A DNA stretch of 64,000 bases from CAYZJR01 sp964503045. Lineage in GTDB: Bacteria; Cyanobacteriota; Vampirovibrionia; Obscuribacterales; Obscuribacteraceae. A program made the position numbers and the translations under genes. The notes under the pieces were generated by a model. That model was given only the letters and a program-made list of their open reading frames with translations, did no database searches and was not told the origin of the DNA. Positions within the stretch are counted from its first letter, which is position 1. Each line of letters opens with the position of its first letter. The DNA lies in NCBI GenBank assembly GCA_964503045.1, contig CAZCZI010000002.1, positions 1 through 64,000 on the forward strand, written 5' to 3'. Of this stretch, positions 17,541 to 25,609 are shown piece by piece.

Positions 17541-18938
17541 ATGCCTAAAACTCTCAGGTCATTCCTCGCAACGGTCGCGTGCATCGCTGTACTGGCAGGT
17601 TGCGCACGCAATGTTGACAGCGGGGTGGTCGTCGAAGATACCTCCGATAAATGGGGATTTATCGATCACAGCGGCAAATTCGTAATCGATCCGATTTTTG
17701 AGAGGGTGATCTCGTTTTCGGAAGGGCTTGCGGGCGTCGACCAAAGCGCACGCTGGGGTTTTATCGACACCAAGGGTAAGTTCGTCATCGAGCGGCAATA
17801 CGAAGAAGTGCGACCTTTCTCGTTTGGTTATGCCGGTGTCAAAGCGGGCGGCAAATGGGGTGTTATTAACAACAAAGGGCAGCAAATCATCCCATTCGAC
17901 AAATACGAAGCTATTGGAGAAGCGGGATTTCTAGAAAACAATGATGCATCCAAAGATTACATGGTTGCCGCCAAAAAGGATGGAAAGTGGGGCTTCATCG
18001 GATTACAGAAAGAAGACGCGAAGAAGTTTCTCAACGTTGATACCAATAAAGTGATTATCGACTTTGGTTACCTGGAAGCAGGGCGATTTTCAGATGGAGT
18101 CGCGCCTGTAAAGGCGAACGTGAAGGGAAAGGGTATTTTCTGGGGTTACATCGATCGCAACAACAAGATGATTATTCCGGCGAGATACACTGAAGCCACG
18201 AACATGAAAGACCGACTCGGTGAAGTGCGCGATCCAGCCGGCGGCATGGCAATTGTCGATAGCATCGGCACGGTAGTCTTCAAAAATCCACTCGACTCTA
18301 AATTCAAGTTTCATGAGGAGCTTGCGCTGATGCAGAAAGCGAGCGGCAAGTGGGGATACGTAAATAGACACGGGAAGTTTCAAATCAAGGCCCGCTACAT
18401 ATACGCCGAGGACTTCTCGGAGGGTTTAGCCGTAGTGCAGCCCGCTACAGGCGCAAAGAAAGGGTTTATAGACCTTCGCGGAAAGCTGGTAATTCCTGCC
18501 GTCTTTATTGATGCACGCGCATTCAATAACGGACTGGCTGCAGTGAAGGTAGGCTACGAACAAGTCAAATCACTCAAAGATCGCAAAGACAGGATGTTGC
18601 CTGAGTTGGTTGAGCAGATCGAAGAAATGAACAAGGGCACAACACCGGATGCTGGAAAGAAGCCAGGCGAAAAGAAACCTGAAGGCGAGGCTCCGAAACC
18701 CGACTCTGCTGGTCCTGCTGCCGGCAAAGACGGAAAAGCCGATGCGACCAAAGAAGGCGCGGCAGCTAACGAGGGCGCGGCTGCAGGCAAAGAGGGCGAG
18801 TTGAAATCTAGCGGGAAAGAGCCNNNNNNNNNNNNNNNNNNNNNNNNNNNNNNNNNNNNNNNNNNNNNNNNNNNNNNNNNNNNNNNNNNNNNNNNNNNNN
18901 NNNNNNNNNNNNNNNNNNNNNNNAAGACCGAGAAATAA
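17541..18938 (+). CDS. WG-repeat lipoprotein (C-terminus crosses an assembly gap)
   Basis: Exported lipoprotein: signal peptide with lipobox LAGC (Cys at 21). The body consists of WG repeats of about 45 residues: KWGFIDHSGKFVIDP, RWGFIDTKGKFVIE, KWGVINNKGQQIIP, KWGFIGLQKEDAKK, FWGYIDRNNKMIIPA, KWGYVNRHGKFQIKA, KKGFIDLRGKLVIPA. Such repeats are beta-rich binding modules without enzymatic function. The C-terminal 100 residues are low complexity (Lys, Glu, Gly, Ala, Pro) and run into the 100-N gap at 18824; four residues and a stop follow, in frame if the true gap length is 1 modulo 3. The next gene begins 12 bp later, so they probably form an operon. Confidence 0.85.
   Translation: MPKTLRSFLATVACIAVLAGCARNVDSGVVVEDTSDKWGFIDHSGKFVIDPIFERVISFSEGLAGVDQSARWGFIDTKGKFVIERQYEEVRPFSFGYAGVKAGGKWGVINNKGQQIIPFDKYEAIGEAGFLENNDASKDYMVAAKKDGKWGFIGLQKEDAKKFLNVDTNKVIIDFGYLEAGRFSDGVAPVKANVKGKGIFWGYIDRNNKMIIPARYTEATNMKDRLGEVRDPAGGMAIVDSIGTVVFKNPLDSKFKFHEELALMQKASGKWGYVNRHGKFQIKARYIYAEDFSEGLAVVQPATGAKKGFIDLRGKLVIPAVFIDARAFNNGLAAVKVGYEQVKSLKDRKDRMLPELVEQIEEMNKGTTPDAGKKPGEKKPEGEAPKPDSAGPAAGKDGKADATKEGAAANEGAAAGKEGELKSSGKEXXXXXXXXXXXXXXXXXXXXXXXXXXXXXXXXXXKTEK
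18824..18923. other. assembly gap (100 N) in the low-complexity tail of the WG protein
   Basis: Exactly 100 N; the left flank codes for Gly/Ala/Glu/Lys-rich repeats, which may have broken the assembly. The true length is unknown. Confidence 0.95.
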
Positions 18939-18950
18939 CGGTACTTCACA

Positions 18951-19523
18951 TTGGACTTGTTAGTTGCTTGTGTGGCTGGACTAGCTCTTTTGGCTGTTGC
19001 CGTTGCATTGATGAAAATGACCGCCGGATCGTCAGAAAAGGAAGTCGATCAGGTCCTTAGCTCCGGTCTTTTGTACAAGTCGAAAGGCGATCACGTGCAA
19101 GCGGAAGTGTACTTCGAGCAAGTTTTGTCCAACTTGGACAAGGTAGTAAATCCCGATATGGCAAGGCTTTCAAGTTGTCTTGTAAACTTGGCCGAAGTGC
19201 AAGAACAGCTAGGCAAGCCGCAGGATGCAAAAAGGACGCGGCAGCAAGCTCTTGACGCCTGGAATCATGTGCTTGAGCAAGGACGATTAGATCAGCTCAT
19301 AGACATTGATTACGCGTGTTTGAGCGCTAACTTCGGACCATCGACCAAAGAGTTTGCCGACTTTTACGAGCGTGTGCTTGCGTTTCGCGAAAAGGCACTG
19401 CCGCCGGGGCATTCCGACTTCATAAATACGATTGTGATTTACTCCAGATTGCTCAGGCAACTCGGTGAAAATGAAGTGGCCGACCAACTTGATGCAAAAG
19501 CGCAGGAATTGAGAGCGAAGTAG
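18951..19523 (+). CDS. membrane-anchored TPR-like protein
   Basis: 190 residues: one N-terminal membrane helix (LLVACVAGLALLAVAVAL), then helical repeats typical of tetratricopeptides (SSGLLYKSKGDHVQAEVYFE, CLVNLAEVQEQLGKPQDA, IYSRLLRQLGENEVADQLDA). Start TTG at 18951 is the first possible codon after the in-frame TAA that ends the WG gene; it keeps the whole helix but has no good ribosome site, so the start is uncertain. Probably an envelope scaffold acting with the WG lipoprotein upstream; partner unknown. Confidence 0.75.
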   Translation: MDLLVACVAGLALLAVAVALMKMTAGSSEKEVDQVLSSGLLYKSKGDHVQAEVYFEQVLSNLDKVVNPDMARLSSCLVNLAEVQEQLGKPQDAKRTRQQALDAWNHVLEQGRLDQLIDIDYACLSANFGPSTKEFADFYERVLAFREKALPPGHSDFINTIVIYSRLLRQLGENEVADQLDAKAQELRAK

Positions 19524-19547
19524 GGAGTCTTAGTTAGAATTAGAACC

Positions 19548-20579
19548 ATGAAAATCGCACAGCCGCTCAATTTGCTTTTGATTCTTGTGTTTCTTTGGAC
19601 GGGGCTCTTTCTGCCTTCTCCCGTTGCATTGGCTGCAGGCAGCGAGGTTGGCTTGTTCTATGGAGGTTTGGAGTTTTACGGTTCTTCGTTGGTGACCAGA
19701 GCCGAACTGGATAAGATGGCAGGAATCAGGTTGGGTGCATCGATGAAGCAGGTAACTGTCGCACAAGAGCGCATCACCAGGCAATTGACGGCGCGCAACG
19801 TTTCGAGCAACGTGCAGGTTGTCGCCTCGCCCCCAGACAAAGTTTTTCTCGTTGTCGATATTACCTCTCCTGCATCAGAGCAGATTCCATGCCGCGCTTT
19901 GAAGCTTCCCCACCGTGTGAATCTTCCAACTGAGAAGCCGCAGCTTCTTCTGGATCAACTCCGAGATCGTCTCGACCGGCTCAGCACTGAAGGTCGCATG
20001 TACCAAGAAGAGATGAAAGACGGCGTTCGATTTTATTCCGATGAACCAGCCAACCAAATCGCGCAGCAGATAAGGCGCTATGCCCCGCAGATGGTCCAAG
20101 ATTTGATAGAAGTGGTAGACAACGACCCCGAACCAAAGCGGCGCTTTGACGCGATTGAGCTCCTGAATTGGGCAGGTTCGGTTCCACAAGTGACCTATCA
20201 CCTTATCGGTGCGCTTGATGACAGCGATCCTGATGTGAGAGCTCAAGTTATTCGTTATATGTATCCCCGTTTTCAGCTGCTTCCAGGCAACTTTCCCATT
20301 GGCCAGCTCGCTGAAGCCGTATGCAGACAGGTCTTTCGCCCATCTCATCAAGACCGAACCAAGTCGTTGCACTGTCTGGTGGCTCTTCTGAAAGTGTGTC
20401 CACCGCTGACTCCGCCTGTTCGCCAGGCCTGCGAGACGAAAGTTGCGGAGTTGGCGAAGGATAGCCAATTACCAACCGTGAAGATTCCGGCGCAAGAGCT
20501 TCTAGAACTATTCAAAAAGCCCGTGCCACCGCCGCCTCCGCGCAACGATCCTGTGGGCACCTTTGCGCCGGACTTTTAG
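19548..20579 (+). CDS. exported protein with POTRA-like N-domain and HEAT-like repeats
   Basis: 343 residues, signal peptide cleaved near ALAAGS (about 30). Residues 35-105 (LEFYGSSLVTRAELDKMAGI ... VFLVVDI) follow the POTRA pattern of outer-membrane assembly proteins: one strand, two helices, two strands. Residues 165-305 contain helical repeats with the HEAT/PBS-lyase pattern, such as PEPKRRFDAIELLNWAG and HLIGALDDSDPDVRAQVIRYM. The tail is Pro-rich. No barrel is present, so it is not BamA. It follows the TPR gene by 24 bp, and two hairpins follow its stop. The exact function is unknown. Confidence 0.65.
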   Translation: MKIAQPLNLLLILVFLWTGLFLPSPVALAAGSEVGLFYGGLEFYGSSLVTRAELDKMAGIRLGASMKQVTVAQERITRQLTARNVSSNVQVVASPPDKVFLVVDITSPASEQIPCRALKLPHRVNLPTEKPQLLLDQLRDRLDRLSTEGRMYQEEMKDGVRFYSDEPANQIAQQIRRYAPQMVQDLIEVVDNDPEPKRRFDAIELLNWAGSVPQVTYHLIGALDDSDPDVRAQVIRYMYPRFQLLPGNFPIGQLAEAVCRQVFRPSHQDRTKSLHCLVALLKVCPPLTPPVRQACETKVAELAKDSQLPTVKIPAQELLELFKKPVPPPPPRNDPVGTFAPDF

Positions 20580-20588
20580 GAACTGCTT

Positions 20589-20628
20589 GGCTTGTTCCCA
20601 AGCCCATCAATACCTGGGCCGGTGCCCA
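20589..20628 (+). terminator. two short hairpins after the POTRA/HEAT gene
   Basis: GGCTTG-TTCC-CAAGCC at 20589-20604 and TGGGC-CGGT-GCCCA at 20615-20628 lie within 50 bases of the stop at 20579. Neither has a long T-run; the second is followed by AAATTTCCC. Together they plausibly end the transcript or protect its 3' end. Confidence 0.45.
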
Positions 20629-20689
20629 AAATTTCCCATCACTTTTAATTTTGAAAGTGCTGTTTAGAAGGTAGATGTTGGGGTATTCT

Positions 20690-20774
20690 GTAAGTAGCTG
20701 GTGGGAGTGGCTTGCAGCCTCTTTATCAGACCATATGTCGTGAGGGCGCCTCCCACCGGCGCCTTTTCTTTTTT
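20690..20774 (+). ncRNA. candidate small RNA ending in a strong intrinsic terminator
   Basis: A perfect Rho-independent terminator, GGCGCC-TCCCACC-GGCGCC (20745-20763), is followed by TTTTCTTTTTT. Its loop CTCCCACC also pairs perfectly with GGTGGGAG at 20699-20706, so two exclusive folds exist, as in an attenuator or a small RNA. No gene uses this terminator: the stop of the preceding gene is 165 bases upstream with its own hairpins, and the next gene lies on the other strand. A sequence of opposite sense, GCGCC-GGTGGGA-GGCGC, recurs at about 20877-20893. No known RNA family recognised (not SRP, tmRNA or RNase P). Confidence 0.45.
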
Positions 20775-21020
20775 GGGGAATTTTGGCGTTTTGCGTCAAA
20801 ATCTCCTCTTGACGGCAAAAACACATGTTGGTTGGAGCTAATTTCGGGCGGGAATTAACCTGAACAAGCCGGGTAAGCGCCGGTGGGAGGCGCTCCGAAA
20901 CACAAGCTAGATGCGCGATTTGAGACGCTCAAGGTAGGCGCTTACGTGCCTTGTTCAGGAGAATTTTGGAACGAAAATAGGAAGTCTTGGTTCTACTTTT
21001 TCGCACTAAAAATACGAAAA
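20775..21020. other. intergenic remainder before the ferredoxin gene end
   Basis: No gene supported. It contains a hairpin-like TTTTGGCG-TTTTG-CGTCAAAA (about 20781-20801) and the reverse-sense copy of the terminator loop near 20877-20893, which could act as terminator for the minus-strand ferredoxin transcript, though no clear T-run was seen. Confidence 0.35.
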
Positions 21021-21329
21021 TCACACGATGCGGCCTCTACCGTCGTAAAAGAGTCGCTCAACCGGTCTGTCGTTGAGAAGGTGCTCCTCGACTATTTCTT
21101 TCACGTCTTCGACTTTAACGTGCGAGTACCAAACGCCCTCGGGATAGACGACAATCATGGGGCCGTTGCCGCATTGGTCGAAGCATCCAGACTTGTTTAT
21201 GCGAATCTGTTTTTTCAAACCGCGCTCGACAACTTCTTTTCTTAGCGCATCGCAAACATCGACGCTGCCTTCAGTTGGACAGGTCTTACCGGTGGTGCAG
21301 ACGAAAACATGCTTTTTGAAAACTGACAT
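21021..21329 (-). CDS. thioredoxin-like [2Fe-2S] ferredoxin
   Basis: 102-residue electron carrier of the thioredoxin-fold ferredoxin family (Shethna-type, related to NuoE). The start HVFVCTTGKTCPTEGS supplies the first Cys, and the block INKSGCFDQCGNGPMIVVYP supplies the later Cys pair with the usual GP-MIVVYPEGVWY continuation. Cofactor binding is inferred from these positions. Single gene, ATG start, no operon partner on the same strand. The redox partner is unknown. Confidence 0.88.
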   Translation of the reverse strand: MSVFKKHVFVCTTGKTCPTEGSVDVCDALRKEVVERGLKKQIRINKSGCFDQCGNGPMIVVYPEGVWYSHVKVEDVKEIVEEHLLNDRPVERLFYDGRGRIV

Positions 21330-21487
21330 GGATTACCATCCGTGTAGAAAAATCAGACAGCTTTTGAATTATCTATTCTACGCGCAGACCTCATACTACG
21401 TTTGAGATCACAAGAATTTCACAGACCAATCATGCAATCTTCACGCTTCGACCCATAGGATAAGAGTACCCCTGACGGTTTGAAGCA

Positions 21488-22651
21488 ATGAACAAGAAAC
21501 AGCTTAGGTCTGGTAAAGGTGTATCGGTAGCTGAATTTGCAGTCGTACTCAGTGTGTTGTTCATGATCTTGTTTGCGATGATCAACCTGCTGGTACTTGC
21601 TACGTCCTGCGCATCGTCTTATCTTTTGGCTCATCAGACAGCTTCGCAAGCAGCTTGTGGAGCCAACTTTACCACTGCGCTCGCCGCCTGCGAAACAGAA
21701 GCGAAAAACTTCTATTCATCGGAGTTCGCCAAGTTCTCGAGAATGACACCCCTGGGTGGCTACAATGGATGCGGTGTTCAGCTGTTTACGATTTCAACCT
21801 CTAATTCCGGCTCAATGACAATGGTGTACGGTCCCGATGCTGGCGCTTGCGTGCCACCTCCGGTCGACACAACGGCTAATGTATACGAGTTCAAAACCGT
21901 AGTTCATGCTCAAATAGCGCCAATCTACGACTTCAGCGCTATCCCATTTCTTAGCAACGTTCCTTACCTGAGCAAACCGATCAAGCTGAACATCACAGCC
22001 TGTCGCGCGGTAGAACATCCGGAAGGACTTAGCGGATTGACGAGTGCCGTGGCTTCTGCAACTTTCAATTCACCATCAAACACGTTTGTTCTCAATCCTA
22101 CAAACATCCCACAGGGTCTAAATGGTATCAATACTGGAGGCGCTCCAAACCCGCCGATAACTTTCTACACTGCAGTTCCAATGACGATCAATGGCGTAAG
22201 TGGGCTCTATGCAATGAGCATCACGCGCACACTGCCGGCTGTGAATCCAAACGGCAATGTAGCGTGGAACTTGTCCGGCACCTTTCTTGCACCATCAAAC
22301 GCTCTCGGCATCACGACTGCCAACGGGTTTGTGGCAGCAAATCCACAGGGACTCGAATACGGCAGCGCCATCGGTCTGCAAACCAATCCACAAGCTAACA
22401 TCGTCGAGCATCAGTGGATGACAGCCAACATTTACGAGCAAATGTATGGTGTTGCAAATCAGGGTTGGTCGCAACGGCTCTTCAATCCGCCCTGGGGTGG
22501 AACATCGAGGTTGTCCTCGGGTTATACTCCATCTGCACCAAACACTTATATGTATACGCCTGAACAACAGGCTGCACTCGATGCTTCATGGCTACAGTGC
22601 CCAAGCCAACAACTTATAGTTTGTAAAGAATCTCTTATAGTGTGCGGTTGA
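21488..22651 (+). CDS. TadE-like pseudopilin-type secreted protein
   Basis: 387 residues. The N-terminus GKGVSVAEFAVVLSVLFMIL has the TadE/TadG pattern: a short basic leader, a Glu at +5 of the likely processing site, then one long hydrophobic helix. The rest is extracytoplasmic, with several Cys (for example the Cys near residue 56 and CGVQLF) that may form disulphides, and is rich in Asn, Pro, Gly and Thr. TadE-like proteins are minor pseudopilins of Flp/Tad pili. No other tad gene is nearby and the protein is about twice the usual TadE length, so it is TadE-like in its N-terminus only. Confidence 0.7.
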   Translation: MNKKQLRSGKGVSVAEFAVVLSVLFMILFAMINLLVLATSCASSYLLAHQTASQAACGANFTTALAACETEAKNFYSSEFAKFSRMTPLGGYNGCGVQLFTISTSNSGSMTMVYGPDAGACVPPPVDTTANVYEFKTVVHAQIAPIYDFSAIPFLSNVPYLSKPIKLNITACRAVEHPEGLSGLTSAVASATFNSPSNTFVLNPTNIPQGLNGINTGGAPNPPITFYTAVPMTINGVSGLYAMSITRTLPAVNPNGNVAWNLSGTFLAPSNALGITTANGFVAANPQGLEYGSAIGLQTNPQANIVEHQWMTANIYEQMYGVANQGWSQRLFNPPWGGTSRLSSGYTPSAPNTYMYTPEQQAALDASWLQCPSQQLIVCKESLIVCG

Positions 22652-22954
22652 GAGTCGCAAATCCTTGACGAACTCACGTCTGGCTGGCACAATGACGCGT
22701 TGCAGTTTCTGCGCTTGACCGCAGACAGTCTGGTACGCCTTCTCGCTTGCGGGTTGGAGTCGAAGGGCTCGTAGAGCCGCCGACCGAGGTCACGACAATC
22801 GACATCGTCGAGTTTAGAGAGATGTAATCTCTCTATCTGTTGTGATCCCGGACGCCTTAAAAAGGAGTTGCCGGGATTTTTCTTTTGGAAAATTTTGGTG
22901 GAACGTCCAAAAGGACTGAAACAGCTGCAATAAGGTCGAAAGGGAGGAGGCGTA
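22652..22954 (+). promoter_or_regulatory. rplJ leader region (L10-type autoregulatory leader candidate)
   Basis: A 300-bp stretch ahead of rplJ. It holds a GC-rich structured part (about 22690-22800), a hairpin AGAGAGAT-GTA-ATCTCTCT (22815-22833) and an intrinsic terminator (22845-22885). Known for many bacteria: the L10-L12 complex binds its own mRNA leader and lowers rplJL expression. A terminator lying before the ribosome site fits the attenuation form of this control. I did not match the kink-turn consensus. Confidence 0.6.
22845..22886 (+). terminator. attenuator terminator ahead of rplJ
   Basis: ATCCCGG (22845-22851) pairs with CCGGGAT (22871-22877), followed by TTTTCTTTT. It lies about 70 bases before the rplJ start and inside its leader, so full termination would silence rplJ; hence an attenuator. 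Confidence 0.75.
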
Positions 22955-23479
22955 ATGGCCACCAAAGAGCGAAAGCAAGAAGTAGTTTCCGAACTGGAAA
23001 GCTTCTTCAAAGACGGAAAAGTGGCTATCGTGACCGACCTTAGCGGGCTCACCGTTGCTGAAATTACGCGCGTTCGCAGAAAACTCGATAAGGATAATGC
23101 GAAATGCCGCGTAGCTAAGAACACACTGGTTAAGCTGGCGACAGCCAACAGCGAGTTTTCAGCAATTAAGGAGTTGGCAAAAGGTCCGTCGGCAATAGTG
23201 ATCGGATACGACGATCCCGCGCAACCAGCCAAGAGTGTTGTTGATCTTTTCAAGGCAATCAAAAAAGGCAAAGTTCGCGGCGGCGTGTTGGAAGGCAGAG
23301 TAATGACTGCCGACGAAGTGAAAGCGCTTGCTGAGCTGCCCTCCAAGGAGCAGTTGTTGTCGAGCATCATGGGCGGTTTGGATTCCGGCGCCAGAAATAT
23401 TGCAGGAATTCTCGAAGCAGTTATTCGAGACATCGCAGTTTTGGCAGAAGAAGTCGCGAAGAAGAACAATCCTTCATAA
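22955..23479 (+). CDS. rplJ: ribosomal protein L10
   Basis: Base of the ribosomal stalk; its C-terminal helix carries L7/L12 dimers. Recognised by RKQEVVSELESFFKDGKVAI, VTDLSGLTVAEITRVRRKL, CRVAKNTLVKLA and KGPSAIVIGYDDPA. Length 174 is typical. Strong ribosome site GGGAGGAGG before ATG. rplL follows 62 bp downstream. rplK and rplA, which normally sit just upstream in bacteria, are replaced here by a TadE-like gene, so the cluster is split. Confidence 0.96.
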   Translation: MATKERKQEVVSELESFFKDGKVAIVTDLSGLTVAEITRVRRKLDKDNAKCRVAKNTLVKLATANSEFSAIKELAKGPSAIVIGYDDPAQPAKSVVDLFKAIKKGKVRGGVLEGRVMTADEVKALAELPSKEQLLSSIMGGLDSGARNIAGILEAVIRDIAVLAEEVAKKNNPS

Positions 23480-23541
23480 GCGTAAGCACACGGTAAACAC
23501 AGTTTTCAACGAAAATAAACACAAAGAATAGGAGTTAGAAA

Positions 23542-23919
23542 ATGGCTACCAAAGTTGATGATCTTCTCGAAACCATCGGTTCGCTTACCCTTTTGGAAGC
23601 GGCTGACCTGAAGAAGAAAATGGAAGAAAAGTTTGGCGTAACCGCCGCTGCACCAGTCGCAATGATGGCTGGCCCAGCTGCCGGCGGCGCTGCTGCTGTC
23701 GAAGAGAAGACCGAATTTGACGTCATTCTCTCCTCGGTTGGCGACAAGAAGATCGAAGTACTGAAGATCGTGCGCGAACTCACAGGTCTTGGTCTTAAAG
23801 AAGCGAAGGACCTCGTTGACTCCGCTCCTAAGCCTGTCAAGGAAAAGATCAAAAAAGAAGAAGCAGATCAATACAAGGTCAAACTCGAAGCAGTCGGAGC
23901 CAAGGTCGAGATCAAGTAA
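23542..23919 (+). CDS. rplL: ribosomal protein L7/L12
   Basis: Mobile stalk protein that recruits translation GTPases. The N-terminal dimerisation domain (DDLLETIGSLTLLEAADLKK), an Ala/Gly-rich hinge (about 40-53) and the globular C-terminal domain (EFDVILSSVGDKKIEVLKIV, GLKEAKDLVDSAPKPVKE) are all present. 125 residues, normal. AGGAG ribosome site. Neither rpoB nor rpoC follows, unlike the common bacterial order. Confidence 0.97.
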   Translation: MATKVDDLLETIGSLTLLEAADLKKKMEEKFGVTAAAPVAMMAGPAAGGAAAVEEKTEFDVILSSVGDKKIEVLKIVRELTGLGLKEAKDLVDSAPKPVKEKIKKEEADQYKVKLEAVGAKVEIK

Positions 23920-23973
23920 CCCATTTTGCGCTAACCTGGGAATTGTTACCGGGACCCATGGGGTTATTTATCG

Positions 23974-25605
23974 ATGCATTGTCCGGCTTGTGGCCTAACC
24001 CATCCGTCTCAATATAAGACCTGTGTCTCTTGCGGCACGAGCCTGAATGACGGTGGAAGCGACGAAGCTGACGAAGCGGCAGGGGCGGATTCACCGCAAC
24101 CTGCCGCTATCGATGAGGAGCAGCCGAAGTCGCTGAGGCGTTCGAAGAATCTGCACCATCAAAACCGCAGTGGCATTCCAACCACTGTGGGAATCATGCT
24201 TGCAGTGATTCTGCTTTTGATTTCAGCCGGCGCCACTCTCTTTTTCTTTACCAAACCACCTGATGAAGATAGATTGTTTAGCCAAGGCCAACAAGAACTC
24301 CTCAACAGGCAATACGCAACTGCCGTACAGACCCTGACCAAGGCTGCATCCGTACGACCCAACGACCCTCGTGTGTTTCTCTCTCTGGCACGTGCTTATG
24401 TAGGAACGGACCAAATCGACAAAGCCAACGAGTGCATCAGTCAGGCGCAACAGCTGGGCGCCGGCGTGGTGGCAGAACCTGAACTGGCATCGGAATTGGC
24501 CGGCTATTACAGACAAAGAACGCAATATCAAAAAGCACTCGACCTTTTGAGACCGCTTGCAAAAGAAGGCATAAAAGGCAAAAAGGCCGAGTTGGCCGAT
24601 CTCGATGCCCTGTGGGGCGATGAACTCTTGCGCAATGGTGACCTCGAAAAGTCTCTGCGTTGTTGGGAAGAAGTGAGAGATCTTCGTGAAGGCTCTCGCT
24701 TTGCTGAAGCCGAGGCGAGACTGGCAACTATCTATCAGAAGTTGGCTAACAAACTGGCGGCAAATCGTGATGACGACAAAGCTTTGAACTACCTCAGTAA
24801 GCTCAACACAATCGCACAAAATGCCAAAAACTTTGAACTGGCTGCAGACATCTATGAGCGCAACGGACAGTTGGAACTTGCCATCGATCAATTGAGAAAA
24901 TCCATGAATCTGGCAGGCAAACAGCCAGGCACTGAGCGCCGCCTCGCCTCACTGTTGTCTAGACGAGGAAAGGAACTTTTAGACAAGGGTGACACCGACA
25001 CCGGTTATGCATACCTGCAACAAGCTCGCCAAATGGATCCGCAAAGCGCGGTGCCAAACGTGACTCTGCGTAACTTGCAGATTGGCTCTAGCAGCGGCTG
25101 CCCAACCATCTCAGGAGAGGTTTGGAACCCATCCGATAATGCATTGAACTCATTGTCGGTTAAGGTGGAATTGTTTGACACGAAGAACAATCGTTCGCTT
25201 TGGGAAAAAGAACAGAAGCTAGTTGACGAGTTTGTGCCACCACTCGAATCGAGACAGTCCAAGGTCTTTTCAATGATGGCAGGAACAGGATGCAGAGCTG
25301 ATGGAACAGTAGAGTTCAAAGTCTATTTGGACGGCGCATTTTACAAGTCGTATCCAATTGGAGAGAAAAGCAGTGGCACTACAGCCGGTGGCAGAGTGAA
25401 AGACACCACTCCTGATAAACCTGTAGAAACAACAACAGCCCCAGTCGAAACTCCCGAAAAGCAAACAGAGCCGACTGTCCCTGTAGCCCCGCCTAGGCAG
25501 GCGCCGACACCTGGCGAAACTACCGGCGGTACAGATGCAACCGACCCAACAACGCCAAAACCATTGACTCCTGAAGAGAAGACAATGAAGGATTTGGGAC
25601 TTTAA
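23974..25605 (+). CDS. zinc-ribbon / TPR / beta-sandwich membrane protein
   Basis: 543 residues. It begins with a four-Cys zinc ribbon (MHCPACGLTHPSQYKTCVSC), then an acidic linker, one membrane helix (TTVGIMLAVILLLISAGATL, about 70-90), a long tetratricopeptide region (about 95-345, with units such as FLSLARAYVGTDQIDKANEC) and a beta-rich domain (about 350-450, GCPTISGEVWNPSDNALNSL) like the FxLYD domain. The tail is Pro/Thr-rich. The ribbon faces the cytoplasm and the TPRs the periplasm by the positive-inside rule; this is inference. ATG at 23974, 55 bases after rplL. Confidence 0.75.
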   Translation: MHCPACGLTHPSQYKTCVSCGTSLNDGGSDEADEAAGADSPQPAAIDEEQPKSLRRSKNLHHQNRSGIPTTVGIMLAVILLLISAGATLFFFTKPPDEDRLFSQGQQELLNRQYATAVQTLTKAASVRPNDPRVFLSLARAYVGTDQIDKANECISQAQQLGAGVVAEPELASELAGYYRQRTQYQKALDLLRPLAKEGIKGKKAELADLDALWGDELLRNGDLEKSLRCWEEVRDLREGSRFAEAEARLATIYQKLANKLAANRDDDKALNYLSKLNTIAQNAKNFELAADIYERNGQLELAIDQLRKSMNLAGKQPGTERRLASLLSRRGKELLDKGDTDTGYAYLQQARQMDPQSAVPNVTLRNLQIGSSSGCPTISGEVWNPSDNALNSLSVKVELFDTKNNRSLWEKEQKLVDEFVPPLESRQSKVFSMMAGTGCRADGTVEFKVYLDGAFYKSYPIGEKSSGTTAGGRVKDTTPDKPVETTTAPVETPEKQTEPTVPVAPPRQAPTPGETTGGTDATDPTTPKPLTPEEKTMKDLGL

Positions 25606-25609
25606 AATC

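Noticed and set aside
22652..22954. rRNA or SRP RNA in the rplJ leader
   Set aside because: No conserved core motifs; the place and the terminator fit a ribosomal-protein leader better.
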